From assembly GCF_004348545.1 (NCBI RefSeq), contig NZ_SMKL01000017.1, positions 32,771-96,770 of the forward strand: a DNA stretch of 64,000 nucleotides, read 5' to 3'. Under the pieces are notes generated by a model. The model had not been told where the DNA came from. It did not search any database and saw only the letters and a list, made by a program, of their open reading frames with translations. The position numbers and the translations under genes were made by a program. The stretch is from Jiangella ureilytica. GTDB lineage: Bacteria > Actinomycetota > Actinomycetes > Jiangellales > Jiangellaceae. Positions 14,972-22,975 of this stretch are shown piece by piece (the stretch's first letter is position 1; every line of letters begins with the position of its first letter).

Positions 14972-16611
14972 CACCCAGCCCCCGGGCGGCGGACGACGAA
15001 CGGACCGAGCGCGAGCAGGTCCACTGGCGCGGAGCCGAAGCACTCCAGCGCGTCCCGCGGGCTGTCGACCATGGGCCGGCCGGCGGTGTTCAGGCTGGTG
15101 TTGATGACGACGGGCAGCCCGGTGCGCCGTTCGAAGGCGGAGAGCATGCGGACCACCAGCGGCTCGGCCCTCTGGTCGACCGTCTGGATGCGCGCGGTGC
15201 CGTCGACGTGGACGGCGGCCGGGACGCGATCGCGCCACGCCGGGTTCACCTCATGGGTGAACAGCATGTACGGCGACGGGATCGGGCCGCGGGAGAACAC
15301 GTCGCCGGCCCGCTCGGCCAGCACCATCGGCGCGACCGGCCGGAACTGCTCGCGGCCCTTGACGTCGTTGAGCCGGGCCAGATTCGCCACCCGACCGGGG
15401 TGCGCGAGCAGCGACCGGTGCCCGAGCGCCCGCGGTCCGTACTCGCTGCGGCCCTGGAACCAGGCGACGATGCCGTCAGCGGCCAGCGCGCCGGCCACCG
15501 CGTCTGCGACGTCGGCCGGCCTCTCGTACGGGAGCCGGGCGGTCCGCAGGACGCCCTCGAGCTCGTCGTCGGTCCACTCGCGGCCGAGATCGGCGCCGGG
15601 CATCGGCCGCACGGCGTCGCCGACCGACCGGGCCACGTGAAGAGCCGCGCCGAGCGCCGTCCCGGCGTCACCGGCCGCCGGCTGCACCCACACCTCGTCG
15701 TAGCCGCTCTCCTGAGCGACGACGGTGTTGGCCACGCAGTTCAGCGCGACGCCCCCGGCCAGGGTCAGCCTGGTGCCGCCGCTCTGTGCCCGAAGCCACG
15801 ACGTGAGCTCGACCAGCACCTCCTCCAGCCGGCGCTGCACGCTCGCGGCGAGGTCGGCGTGCGCCTCGGTCCACTCCTGGCCGGGCCTGCGGGCCGGCGC
15901 GTAGACGGCCCAGTCGACCGGGTCGGTGCGGAAGCCGCCGTCGGCCGTGGCGTACACCGCGTCGCGGACGGCGTCGAGGTAGCGCGGACGACCATAGGCC
16001 GCCAGTGCCATGACCTTGTACTCGTCGCTGCTGCGCAGGAATCCCAGGTGCTCGGTGACATCCTCGTAGAGCAGCCCGATCGAGTGCGGCAGCTCCTGCG
16101 TGACCAGCGTCTTCAGCGCGCCGGACTCGTCGTACCGGCCGGCCAGATGGCTGGCGCGCTCGCCTCGGCCGTCGAGCACCAGCACGTCGCAGCCCTCGAA
16201 GGGCGCGGCCAGCCCGGCCGATGCCGCGTGGGCGACATGATGGGCGACGTAGCGGACCCGGCGCGGATCGAGCCCGGGCAGCGCGGTCGCGATGAACCGG
16301 GGTGCGGCCTCGGCGTAGGTCAGCCGCAGGTGGTCCCAGGGGTCGTGCAGGCCCATCTCCGCGGTCGGCCGGGCCAGCGCCGGATCGAAGGAGTAGCCGA
16401 CGGCGTCGAGGTCGGCCGGCTCGAGGCCGGCGTATTCCAAGCACCACCGCGCCGACTCCTCAGGCAGTTCCCACGCCGAGAACGGGACCGGCCGCTTGCC
16501 GTGTTTGCGGCGGCTGAACCGTTCCTCCTCTGTGGCGGCGACGACCTCGCCGTCGATCACCAGGGCGGCTGCGGGGTCGTGGAAGATCGCGTTGATGCCC
16601 AGTACTTTCAT
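14971..16611 (-). CDS. Carbamoyltransferase (NodU/CmcH/TobZ family)
   Basis: 546 residues from ATG 16611. N-terminal Kae1-like domain: VLGINAIFHDPAAALVIDGEVVAATEEERFSRRKH and the metal-binding YVAHHVAHAASA. ALAGGVALNCVAN-type motif (LTLAGGVALNCVANT) follows, then the YrdC-like C-terminal domain with YGPRALGHRSLLAHP, REQFRPVAP, VINTSLN and PRDAL. The family transfers carbamoyl from carbamoyl phosphate, through carbamoyl-AMP, to a hydroxyl of a sugar or antibiotic (nodulation factors, cephamycin, tobramycin). It is the first gene of the minus-strand unit and suggests the glycan carries an O-carbamoyl group. A glycosyltransferase gene is divergent, 126 bases away. Confidence 0.93.
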   Translation of the reverse strand: MKVLGINAIFHDPAAALVIDGEVVAATEEERFSRRKHGKRPVPFSAWELPEESARWCLEYAGLEPADLDAVGYSFDPALARPTAEMGLHDPWDHLRLTYAEAAPRFIATALPGLDPRRVRYVAHHVAHAASAGLAAPFEGCDVLVLDGRGERASHLAGRYDESGALKTLVTQELPHSIGLLYEDVTEHLGFLRSSDEYKVMALAAYGRPRYLDAVRDAVYATADGGFRTDPVDWAVYAPARRPGQEWTEAHADLAASVQRRLEEVLVELTSWLRAQSGGTRLTLAGGVALNCVANTVVAQESGYDEVWVQPAAGDAGTALGAALHVARSVGDAVRPMPGADLGREWTDDELEGVLRTARLPYERPADVADAVAGALAADGIVAWFQGRSEYGPRALGHRSLLAHPGRVANLARLNDVKGREQFRPVAPMVLAERAGDVFSRGPIPSPYMLFTHEVNPAWRDRVPAAVHVDGTARIQTVDQRAEPLVVRMLSAFERRTGLPVVINTSLNTAGRPMVDSPRDALECFGSAPVDLLALGPFVVRRPGAG

Positions 16612-16737
16612 GGGACGTGCCTTCCGGGCGAATGGCGGGTCCCCGCCTCCATTCCCCTGTTCGCCGATGAGAAACACCTCGACTGCGAAGCGTTTCTCAG
16701 GGTGCATGGACCGAGTAACGCCGGGCATTGCCGCGGC

Positions 16738-17706
16738 ATGCGGGTTCTCGTCTGGCACGTGCACGGCGCCTACACCACGTCGCTGGTCCAAGGCGGCCAC
16801 GACTACCTGGTTCCGGTGATGCCGGATCGCGGCCCCTACGGACGGGGGCGGGCCGACACCTACCTGTGGCCGCGCAGCGCCCTCGAGGTGTCGCCCGGCG
16901 ACCTGCGCGACCAGGAGGTCGACGTCGTGATCCTGCAGCGGCCGCACGAGGTGACGCTGGCGGCGCAGTGGCTGGACCGGCGGCCGGGAGCAGACGTGCC
17001 GGCGGTGTATCTCGAGCACAACACGCCCGGAGGCGGCGGCGCGGTGACGACCGTGCACCCGCTGGCCGGGCAGAGGGACATTCCGATCGTGCACGTGACC
17101 CACTTCAACGCCCTGGTGTGGGACTCCGGCGCGGCGCCGGCGAGGGTGATCGAGCACGGGATCGTCGACCCCGGACACCGCTACACCGGCGAGATCGAGG
17201 CGGCCGGCGTGGTCGTGAACGAACCGGTCCGCCGCGGCCGCGCCGTAGGCACCGACCTGGTGCCGGAGCTGGCGCGCGCCGCACCACTCGACGTGTTCGG
17301 CATGGCGGTCGACGACCTGCACGGCGCCGTGCTGGTGCCGGCGGGGCGGCTGCGGACGTTCGCCGACCTGTCTCAGGACCGCATGCATGCCGAGCTGGCG
17401 CGCCGCCGGGTGTACGTCCACCTGCACCGCTGGACATCGCTCGGGCTGTCACTGCTGGAAGCGATGCACCTGGGGATGCCGGTGGTGGTGCTGGGTTGCA
17501 CCGAGGCGCCGTTCGCGGTGCCGCCCGCCGCCGGGTGTGTCTCGGTGCGGCCGTCGGAGCTGGCCGACGCGGTGGCCTCGTTCCTTCGCGATGCGGACGC
17601 CGCCCGCGCGGCCGGGACCGCGGCCCGCGACGCCGCGCTGTCGCGCTACGGTCTCGAGCGTTTCCTCTCCGACTGGGACGCCGTCCTGGCCGAGGCCGCC
17701 GGCTGA
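16738..17706 (+). CDS. Glycosyltransferase (GT-B type)
   Basis: 322 residues from ATG 16738. It starts MRVLVWHVHGAYTTSLVQGGHDYLVP, a GT-B N-terminal strand with HGAYT, then VVILQRPHEVTLAAQWL, and a C-terminal donor domain with SLGLSLLEAMHLGMPVVVLGCTEAP (the ExxxxGxPVV motif) and a closing helix YGLERFLSDWDAVL. It is shorter than typical GT4 enzymes. It is divergent from the carbamoyltransferase operon and probably works on the same glycan. Donor and acceptor unknown. Confidence 0.82.
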   Translation: MRVLVWHVHGAYTTSLVQGGHDYLVPVMPDRGPYGRGRADTYLWPRSALEVSPGDLRDQEVDVVILQRPHEVTLAAQWLDRRPGADVPAVYLEHNTPGGGGAVTTVHPLAGQRDIPIVHVTHFNALVWDSGAAPARVIEHGIVDPGHRYTGEIEAAGVVVNEPVRRGRAVGTDLVPELARAAPLDVFGMAVDDLHGAVLVPAGRLRTFADLSQDRMHAELARRRVYVHLHRWTSLGLSLLEAMHLGMPVVVLGCTEAPFAVPPAAGCVSVRPSELADAVASFLRDADAARAAGTAARDAALSRYGLERFLSDWDAVLAEAAG

Positions 17707-17731
17707 CCGTCCGGCCGCGGTGCGGGGCGTG

Positions 17732-18160
17732 TCACCCGGCGAGGAACGACAGCCGCAGCCGGCGCTCGCGGTTGTCGACATTGGAGTCGACGACGACCAC
17801 GCTCTGCCAGGTGCCCAGCGCCGGCGCGCCGCCCAGGACCGGCAGGGTGAGCGACGGCGCGATGAAGGCGGGCAGCACGTGGTCGCGGCCGTGGCCCCGG
17901 CTGCCGTGGCGGTGCCGGTAGACGTCCTCGCGGGGGAGCAGGCGGTCGACCGCGCCGGCGAGGTCGGGCTCGGTGCCGGAGCCGGTCTCGATGAGCGCCA
18001 GCCCGGCCGTCGCGTGCGGCACGAAGAGGTGGCACAGCCCGTCGCCGCGGCCGCGGCAGAACTCGAGCACCTCGCGCGTCACGTCGGTGACCAGGTCGGT
18101 GCCCGTGCGCAGGTCGATGATCAGACTGTCCACCGGACCATTGTGACCGCTCGCCGCCAT
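17732..18160 (-). CDS. YjbQ/UPF0047 family protein
   Basis: 142 residues from ATG 18160; GTG 18133 would give 133 residues, nearer the usual length. Family motifs: HLFVPHATAGLALIE, DHVLPAFIAPSLTLPVLGGAPALGTWQSVVVVD. These conserved His/Asp/Glu residues form the putative active site. Members have been given weak thiamine-phosphate synthase activity in genetic tests, and the true role is uncertain. It is divergent from the ECF sigma gene, with about 90 bases between them. Confidence 0.85.
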   Translation of the reverse strand: MAASGHNGPVDSLIIDLRTGTDLVTDVTREVLEFCRGRGDGLCHLFVPHATAGLALIETGSGTEPDLAGAVDRLLPREDVYRHRHGSRGHGRDHVLPAFIAPSLTLPVLGGAPALGTWQSVVVVDSNVDNRERRLRLSFLAG

Positions 18161-18248
18161 CGGCGTTCCGGCTGGGCTCCGTCTGCCCGTAACCTTCTGG
18201 CCAGCGAGGTGATCACACTGTGCGGCGGGCGCCACGGGGAGGCGAGCG

Positions 18249-18782
18249 GTCATCGGCGAAGACTTCGAGATCGTTCTCGGCGCGGCGCGCGCGGGCGCGC
18301 CGTGGGCCTTCGAGCGCCTGTACACCGATCTCGCGCCCGTCGTCACCGGCTATCTGCGCCTGCAGGGCTCGGCCGAACCCGACGATCTGACCAGCGAGGT
18401 CTTCCTCGGTGTGTTCGCCGGGCTGTCCTCGTTCACCGGGTCCGAGCAACAGTTCCGGTCCTGGGTGTTCACCATCGCGCACCGGAGGCTCGTCGACGAA
18501 CGACGGCGGGCGGTGCGACGCCCGGCGGAGCCCACCGCCGACCCCGCGATGCTCGATGGCCGAGGCGGCGACACCGAGGCGGAGGCCCTCGACGCGCTGG
18601 GGCTGCGCCGGGTGTACGAGCTGTGCGCCACGCTCTCGCCGGACCAGCGCGAGGTGCTGTTGCTGCGCATCGTCGGCGACCTCACCGTCGAGCAGGTGGC
18701 CCGCACCGTCGGCCGCTCCGTCGGCGCCGTGAAGGCCCTGCAGCGACGCGGCCTGGCGGCGCTGCGGAAAAAAATCGGGTGA
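18249..18782 (+). CDS. ECF-like sigma factor with no ordinary start codon
   Basis: About 177 residues. Region 2 (FERLYTDLAPVVTGYLRLQG, DDLTSEVFLGVFAGL, RSWVFTIAHRRLVDERRR) and region 4 (YELCATLSPDQREVLLLRIVGDLTVEQVARTVGRSVGAVKAL) are complete. Region 2 starts well before the first in-frame ATG, GTG or TTG, which is the GTG at 18411. Upstream in frame there is only GTC 18249 and ATC 18252 before a TGA at 18210. GGGGAGG (18236-18242) sits 6 bases before GTC and 9 before ATC. I therefore place the start there; a sequence error or a mutated GTG is possible. The repeat-rich membrane protein 43 bases downstream may be its regulator. Confidence 0.75.
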   Translation, partial: VIGEDFEIVLGAARAGAPWAFERLYTDLAPVVTGYLRLQGSAEPDDLTSEVFLGVFAGLSSFTGSEQQFRSWVFTIAHRRLVDERRRAVRRPAEPTADPAMLDGRGGDTEAEALDALGLRRVYELCATLSPDQREVLLLRIVGDLTVEQVARTVGRSVGAVKALQRRGLAALRKKIG

Positions 18783-18824
18783 CCCCGTACCCCCGGGGGC
18801 GCTCGCGGCGATCACAGGGACGAG

Positions 18825-19691
18825 ATGCTTCCACTCCACCTGCTCGACGACGACACCGTCGAGGCCCTGCTGGCCGGTCGCCCGGTCACGCCCGGATTGG
18901 CGCCGCTGGCCGGGGCCGTCGGGGAGCTGAGGGCTGCCGCCCGGCAGCCGGTGCGGCCGTCGGCCGAGCTGGCGCAGCGGCTGGCCAGCGGTGACTTCAC
19001 CGGCATCTCGCCCGCCCCGCAGCCGCCCTCGCACCGGCTGCGGACCTGGCTCGCCGGCGTCAGCCCGCGGGCCCGCGTCGTCACCGGCGCGGTCGTCCTC
19101 GTCACCGGCCTCACGGCCGCCACCGCCGCGGGCGCGCTGCCAGGCGGCGCCCAGGCGCGCATGCAGACGATCATCGAGACGGTGACGCCGATCAGCTTCC
19201 AGCGCGACGAGCCCGCCCCGGACACCGTCGAGGACGTCCGCGACCCCGGTTCCGGCCGAGGCGACTCGTCCACCACCGAAGACCCTGGCTCGCCGGTGAC
19301 TCAGCCGCCCGGCAAGCCAGAGACACCTCCCGGGAGGCCCGATGAGCCGGGCAACCCGGAGAAGCCCGAGAGCAGGCCGGAGGAGCCTCCGGGCAAACCC
19401 GAGTCCCCGCCTGGCAAGCCCGAGTCCCCGCCTGGCAAGCCCGAGTCCCCGCCTGGCAAGCCCGAGTCCCCGCCTGGCAAGCCCGAGAGTCCGGGGAAGC
19501 CCGACACGCCTCCCGGGCAGGAGGACAGGCCCGCGACGCCGGACCAGCCCAACGGCAACGGCGGCTCCCAGGAGAACGGCAACGGCTCCGGAGACGGAAA
19601 CGGCCAGGGCCAGGGCAGCGGGAACGGCTCCGGCGATCGCCCTCACGGTCCAGACCGTCAGGGCCCCAGAACGCCCGACGTACCACGATGA
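18825..19691 (+). CDS. Single-pass membrane protein with proline-rich heptapeptide repeats, sigma-linked
   Basis: 288 residues from ATG 18825. Residues 1-75 are hydrophilic and probably cytoplasmic (LHLLDDDTVEALLAG, PSAELAQRLASGDF), then one membrane segment (VVTGAVVLVTGLTAATAAGAL). The outside part is Pro/Gly/Glu-rich with about four and a half perfect copies of PPGKPES, then a Gly/Asn/Gln-rich tail. Order and topology fit an anti-sigma-like partner of the ECF factor 43 bases upstream, although no zinc-binding HxxxCxxC motif is present. The repeats could span the peptidoglycan. Confidence 0.72.
   Translation: MLPLHLLDDDTVEALLAGRPVTPGLAPLAGAVGELRAAARQPVRPSAELAQRLASGDFTGISPAPQPPSHRLRTWLAGVSPRARVVTGAVVLVTGLTAATAAGALPGGAQARMQTIIETVTPISFQRDEPAPDTVEDVRDPGSGRGDSSTTEDPGSPVTQPPGKPETPPGRPDEPGNPEKPESRPEEPPGKPESPPGKPESPPGKPESPPGKPESPPGKPESPGKPDTPPGQEDRPATPDQPNGNGGSQENGNGSGDGNGQGQGSGNGSGDRPHGPDRQGPRTPDVPR
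19392..19490 (+). repeat. 21-bp tandem repeat encoding PPGKPES
   Basis: Four consecutive 21-base units (starting at 19392, 19413, 19434 and 19455) plus a partial fifth; the first differs from the others by one base in the Lys codon. Such identity suggests recent slippage expansion, so the copy number may vary between strains. Confidence 0.85.
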
Positions 19692-19702
19692 CGTCGGGTG
19701 CA

Positions 19703-19743
19703 GGTTGCGGCCCCGGTTCGCTGCGGAGGCCGGGGTCGCAACC
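19703..19743 (+). terminator. Terminator after the sigma/membrane-protein pair
   Basis: GGTTGCGGCCCCGG (19703-19716) pairs with CCGGGGTCGCAACC (19730-19743) over 14 positions with one G-U, around a 13-base loop. It begins 11 bases after the stop codon and is followed by TTCAACTGTT. Confidence 0.7.
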
Positions 19744-19823
19744 TTCAACTGTTCCCCGTGCGGAGTGTGTGCGCCGCCGGACCGGGTAATCGGACGCACG
19801 TCGCCCACCCGTGAGGAGTCGCG

Positions 19824-20342
19824 GTGTCCGAACCCGCAGACGAGGCCGTCCGGCCGGAGCCCCGGCTGCTCGGCATCTACCTCAACGACCACCTGGCCGG
19901 CTCGACGGCCGGCGTCCGGCTGGTCCGCCGGCTCGCGCGCGGCCTGCGCGGCACTCCGCTGAAGGAGCCCCTGGCCGGGTTGGCGCAGGAGATCGCCGCC
20001 GACCACGCCGACCTGCTCGCGATCATGGCCGAGCTGAATGTCCCGGTCCGCCGCTACAAGATCTACACGGCCGCGGCCGCCGAGCTCGCGGGGCGGCTGA
20101 AGCTCAACGGCCACCTGCTGACGCGGTCGCCGCTGAGCACCGTGGTCGAGCTGGAGATGCTGCGCCTGGGCATCGAGGGGAAGGCCAGCGGCTGGCGCAC
20201 GCTGCGGGCCGTCGGCGCGGCTCGCGGGCGGCCCGACCCGGAGCGCGTGGATCACCTCATCGACCGGGCGACGTCGCAGTCCGCGCTGCTCGAGACGCTG
20301 CGGATCCGCGCCGCCGCACGCGTCTTCGGCGTGCCGGCCTGA
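19824..20342 (+). CDS. Helical protein of unknown function
   Basis: 172 residues from GTG 19824, with GAGGAG upstream. The protein is predicted by eye to be all-helical: LGIYLNDHLAGSTAGVRLVRRLAR, LAGLAQEIAADHADLLAIMAEL, LSTVVELEMLRLGIEGKASGW, and a C-terminal helix. His and Glu residues repeat in a ferritin-like or haemerythrin-like spacing, but no full metal site can be assigned. The epimerase starts 14 bases downstream, so the two genes are probably cotranscribed. A weak stress-type promoter (GTGT-N15-GGGTAA) lies near 19780. I do not recognise the family. Confidence 0.65.
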   Translation: MSEPADEAVRPEPRLLGIYLNDHLAGSTAGVRLVRRLARGLRGTPLKEPLAGLAQEIAADHADLLAIMAELNVPVRRYKIYTAAAAELAGRLKLNGHLLTRSPLSTVVELEMLRLGIEGKASGWRTLRAVGAARGRPDPERVDHLIDRATSQSALLETLRIRAAARVFGVPA

Positions 20343-20356
20343 GGGGAGTGGATGCC

Positions 20357-21352
20357 ATGCGTGTGGCCGTCACCGGCGCCACCGGGAACCTCGGCAGCAG
20401 CATCGTGCCGATGCTGGCGGGCGCCGACGGGGTCACCGAGGTGGTGGCGATCGCCCGGCGCCGGCCCGAGCGGCTGCCCGCCCGCGCCACCTTCGCCGTC
20501 GCCGACATCGCGCGGGGCGACCCGGGGCCCGCGCTCGCCGGCAGCGACGCGCTGGTGCACCTGGCCTGGGCGTTCCAGCCGACGCACGACCCGCTGCGGA
20601 CCTGGGACGTCAACGTGCGCGGCGGCATCGCCACGTTCGAGGCGGCAGCGCGAGCCGGTGTGCGCACGCTCGTGTACGTGTCGTCCGTGGGCGCCTACTC
20701 GCCGGGAGCGGGCCGGCAGGTCGACGAGACCTGGCCGACGCACAGCCTGCCGACCGCGGCGTACGGGCGCGAGAAGGCCTACCTCGAGCGCTACCTCGAC
20801 GCGTTCGAGCTGCGCCACCCCGACGTGCGCGTGGTGCGCCTGCGGCCCTGCTTCGTCTTCCAGCGGCCGGCCGCCAGCGAGCAGGCGCGGATCTTCGCCG
20901 GCCCGCTGCTGCCCCGGACGCTGCTGCGGCCGGGCCGGCTGCCGGTCGTGCCGGTGCCCGCGCGGCTGCGGTTCCAGGCCGTGCACGCCGACGACGTCGC
21001 CGACGCGGTCCGGCGGGTGGTGACGGGCGAGGCCCGCGGCGCCTACAACCTGGCCACCGACGACGTCATCGACGTGGCCGCGCTGGGCGAGGTGCTGGGG
21101 ACGCGCACAGTGGCGGTGCCCGAGAGCGTGACGGTCCTGGCGACGGAGGCGGCCTGGCGGCTGCGGCTGGTCCCGGCCGACCACGAGCTGCTGCGGCTGC
21201 TGCTGTCGCTGCCGACGCTGGACAGCGGCCGCGCCCGCCGGGAGCTGGGCTGGCAGCCGGTCCGCACCGGCCGGCAGGCGCTGCGCGAGGCCCTGGTGGG
21301 CATGGCCGAGGGCGCCGGCGGCTCGACGCCGCCGTTGCACTCCGGCCGGTGA
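20357..21352 (+). CDS. NAD-dependent epimerase/dehydratase (atypical SDR)
   Basis: 331 residues from ATG 20357, with GAGGGGAG 8 bases upstream; GTG 20348 is in frame. Rossmann motif TGATGNLGSSIVPML, then HLAWAFQPTHDP, YVSSVGAYSPG and the catalytic YGREK. The C-terminus ends ARRELGWQPVRTGRQALREAL, a typical epimerase tail. The sugar-nucleotide partners of the glycan island are not nearby, so a role in stress or lipid/sugar modification is open. It is probably cotranscribed with the preceding helical protein. Confidence 0.82.
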   Translation: MRVAVTGATGNLGSSIVPMLAGADGVTEVVAIARRRPERLPARATFAVADIARGDPGPALAGSDALVHLAWAFQPTHDPLRTWDVNVRGGIATFEAAARAGVRTLVYVSSVGAYSPGAGRQVDETWPTHSLPTAAYGREKAYLERYLDAFELRHPDVRVVRLRPCFVFQRPAASEQARIFAGPLLPRTLLRPGRLPVVPVPARLRFQAVHADDVADAVRRVVTGEARGAYNLATDDVIDVAALGEVLGTRTVAVPESVTVLATEAAWRLRLVPADHELLRLLLSLPTLDSGRARRELGWQPVRTGRQALREALVGMAEGAGGSTPPLHSGR

Positions 21353-21460
21353 CACCTCTCGGCCGGGGTTCCGACGGGTACTGCTCGCCTGCACGTCGCC
21401 GGGCGGACACGCGACCGGCGCATCCTGGATCCTCATCATTCGGACATCCGGGGGCGCATC

Positions 21461-22972
21461 ATGAGGATCGACCGCCGCACGCTGCTCGCCGGAGGCCTCG
21501 CCACCGGCGCCGTGCTCGCGCTGCAGCCGGCGCAGACGTTCGCCCAGCCGCTCTGGACCGGGCGGGCCGAGGGCGCCTCGCGGCGTTCGGCGCTGTTCCC
21601 GGGCGTGCGCCTGGTCCACGGCGACCTGCACAACCACAGCCACCTGTCCGACGGGATGGGCGACCCCACCCAGCTCTACGCGACGCTGCGTGCGGCCGGC
21701 ATCGACGTCGCCGCGCTGACCGATCACACGGTGGGCGCGTCGGCGTTCGGCCGCGACGTGTGCGCGCCGGTGCCGAACACCGTCGGCGAGCGCAACCCGT
21801 GCCGCGAGCTGTTCGGCCTCGGTGAGGACGGCTGGCAGCTGGTCCGGTCGCTGGCCGACGACGCCGACGCCCCGGCGCAGTACACGGCGCTGTCCGGGTT
21901 CGAGTGGTCCAGCCCGTACCTCGGACACATGAACGTCTGGTTCAGCGAGGAGTGGGTCGACCCGCTGCGCACCGGCGGCCTGACGGCTGACGGGCTGGCC
22001 GGCATCGGGCTGCCGGTGGAGCTGCTGGCCGTGCTGCTGCGCACCGAGTTCGGCGCGCTGCTCACCGAGGCGGAGATCGCCGGCTTCATCGCGTCGGTCC
22101 GCGACCAGGACCCGGCCGGCATGCGCCGTCTGTACGACTGGATGCTGCGCCGGCCGGGGCACCCGCAGGGCGGCGGCTCCGACGCGCTGGTCGGCTTCAA
22201 CCACCCCAACCGCGAGCCCGACGTGTTCGACGGCTTCCGCTATGACGAGCGGGTGGCCGGCCGCGTCGTCAGCCTCGAGCTGTTCAACCGCCGCGACGAC
22301 TACCTGTTCGAGGGCGTCCGCGACGGCATGGCCTCGCCGCTGGTGGCCTGCCTGAACGCGGGCTGGCACGTCGGCATCATCGGGGTCACCGACGAGCACG
22401 AGCCGAACTGGGGGTCCGAGGTCGGCAAGGGCCGGGCCGGCCTCTGGCTGCGCACGCTGACCCGCCGCGGCGTCCGCGACGCGCTGCTGTCGCGCCGGGT
22501 GTTCGCCACCCGCGAGGCCGGCCTGGCGCTGGCCGCGACCGCCGACGGCATCCCCATGGGGCAGCCGGTGCCGGAGCCCACCGGCGACGTCGCGTTCGAG
22601 CTCGACCTCGACCTCGGCCCGGACCTCGGCGGCACGCCGGTGACCATCCAGGTGCTGCGGCCCGGGCCGCAGGTGCCCGCCGTCGCCGCCGTCGTCGAGG
22701 CCACGGCCGGCGGCCCGGAGCCGATCCGGTTCAGCGTGCCGCTGGACCCGGCCGACGGCGACTGGGTGGTGCTGCGCGTCTCCGACCCGGCCCGCCCGAA
22801 CGACGCGCCGGCGCCGTTCGACCACCCGTGCAACGACCGCGGACTGGCCTACAGCAGCCCGTGGTGGCTCGGCGGCGCCCGGCGCCGGCCCGCCACCGCC
22901 GTCGCACGCAACGCCCACCGGGCCCGGCGCATGAGCGCGCACGACCTGGCCTGGTGGGGACACGCGCACTGA
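21461..22972 (+). CDS. Tat-exported PHP-like metallohydrolase (CehA/McbA or DUF3604 type)
   Basis: 503 residues from ATG 21461. The N-terminus is a twin-arginine signal (DRRTLLAGGLATGAVLALQ). The PHP metal motif HGDLHNHSHLSDG is followed by VAALTDHT and later LVGFNHPNREPDVFDG and VGIIGVTDEHEPNWG, with His/Asp residues that would hold two or three metals. CehA-type enzymes cleave carbamate or phosphoester substrates. The C-terminal part (about 370-480) looks like a beta-sandwich. It converges on the ABC permease gene 4 bases away. The substrate is unknown. Confidence 0.85.
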   Translation: MRIDRRTLLAGGLATGAVLALQPAQTFAQPLWTGRAEGASRRSALFPGVRLVHGDLHNHSHLSDGMGDPTQLYATLRAAGIDVAALTDHTVGASAFGRDVCAPVPNTVGERNPCRELFGLGEDGWQLVRSLADDADAPAQYTALSGFEWSSPYLGHMNVWFSEEWVDPLRTGGLTADGLAGIGLPVELLAVLLRTEFGALLTEAEIAGFIASVRDQDPAGMRRLYDWMLRRPGHPQGGGSDALVGFNHPNREPDVFDGFRYDERVAGRVVSLELFNRRDDYLFEGVRDGMASPLVACLNAGWHVGIIGVTDEHEPNWGSEVGKGRAGLWLRTLTRRGVRDALLSRRVFATREAGLALAATADGIPMGQPVPEPTGDVAFELDLDLGPDLGGTPVTIQVLRPGPQVPAVAAVVEATAGGPEPIRFSVPLDPADGDWVVLRVSDPARPNDAPAPFDHPCNDRGLAYSSPWWLGGARRRPATAVARNAHRARRMSAHDLAWWGHAH

Positions 22973-22975
22973 CCG

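Noticed and set aside
16302..16517. Small plus-strand frames inside the carbamoyltransferase
   Set aside because: They are wholly inside conserved carbamoyltransferase motifs on the other strand.
18411..18782. Short sigma protein starting at GTG 18411
   Set aside because: It would lose most of region 2, which is intact and in frame upstream, so it is not preferred as the real start.
20252..22969. A 905-codon minus-strand frame opposite the epimerase and metallohydrolase genes
   Set aside because: The plus strand has clear families with ribosome sites here; the minus frame has no recognisable domain and unnatural Arg/Gly/His content.
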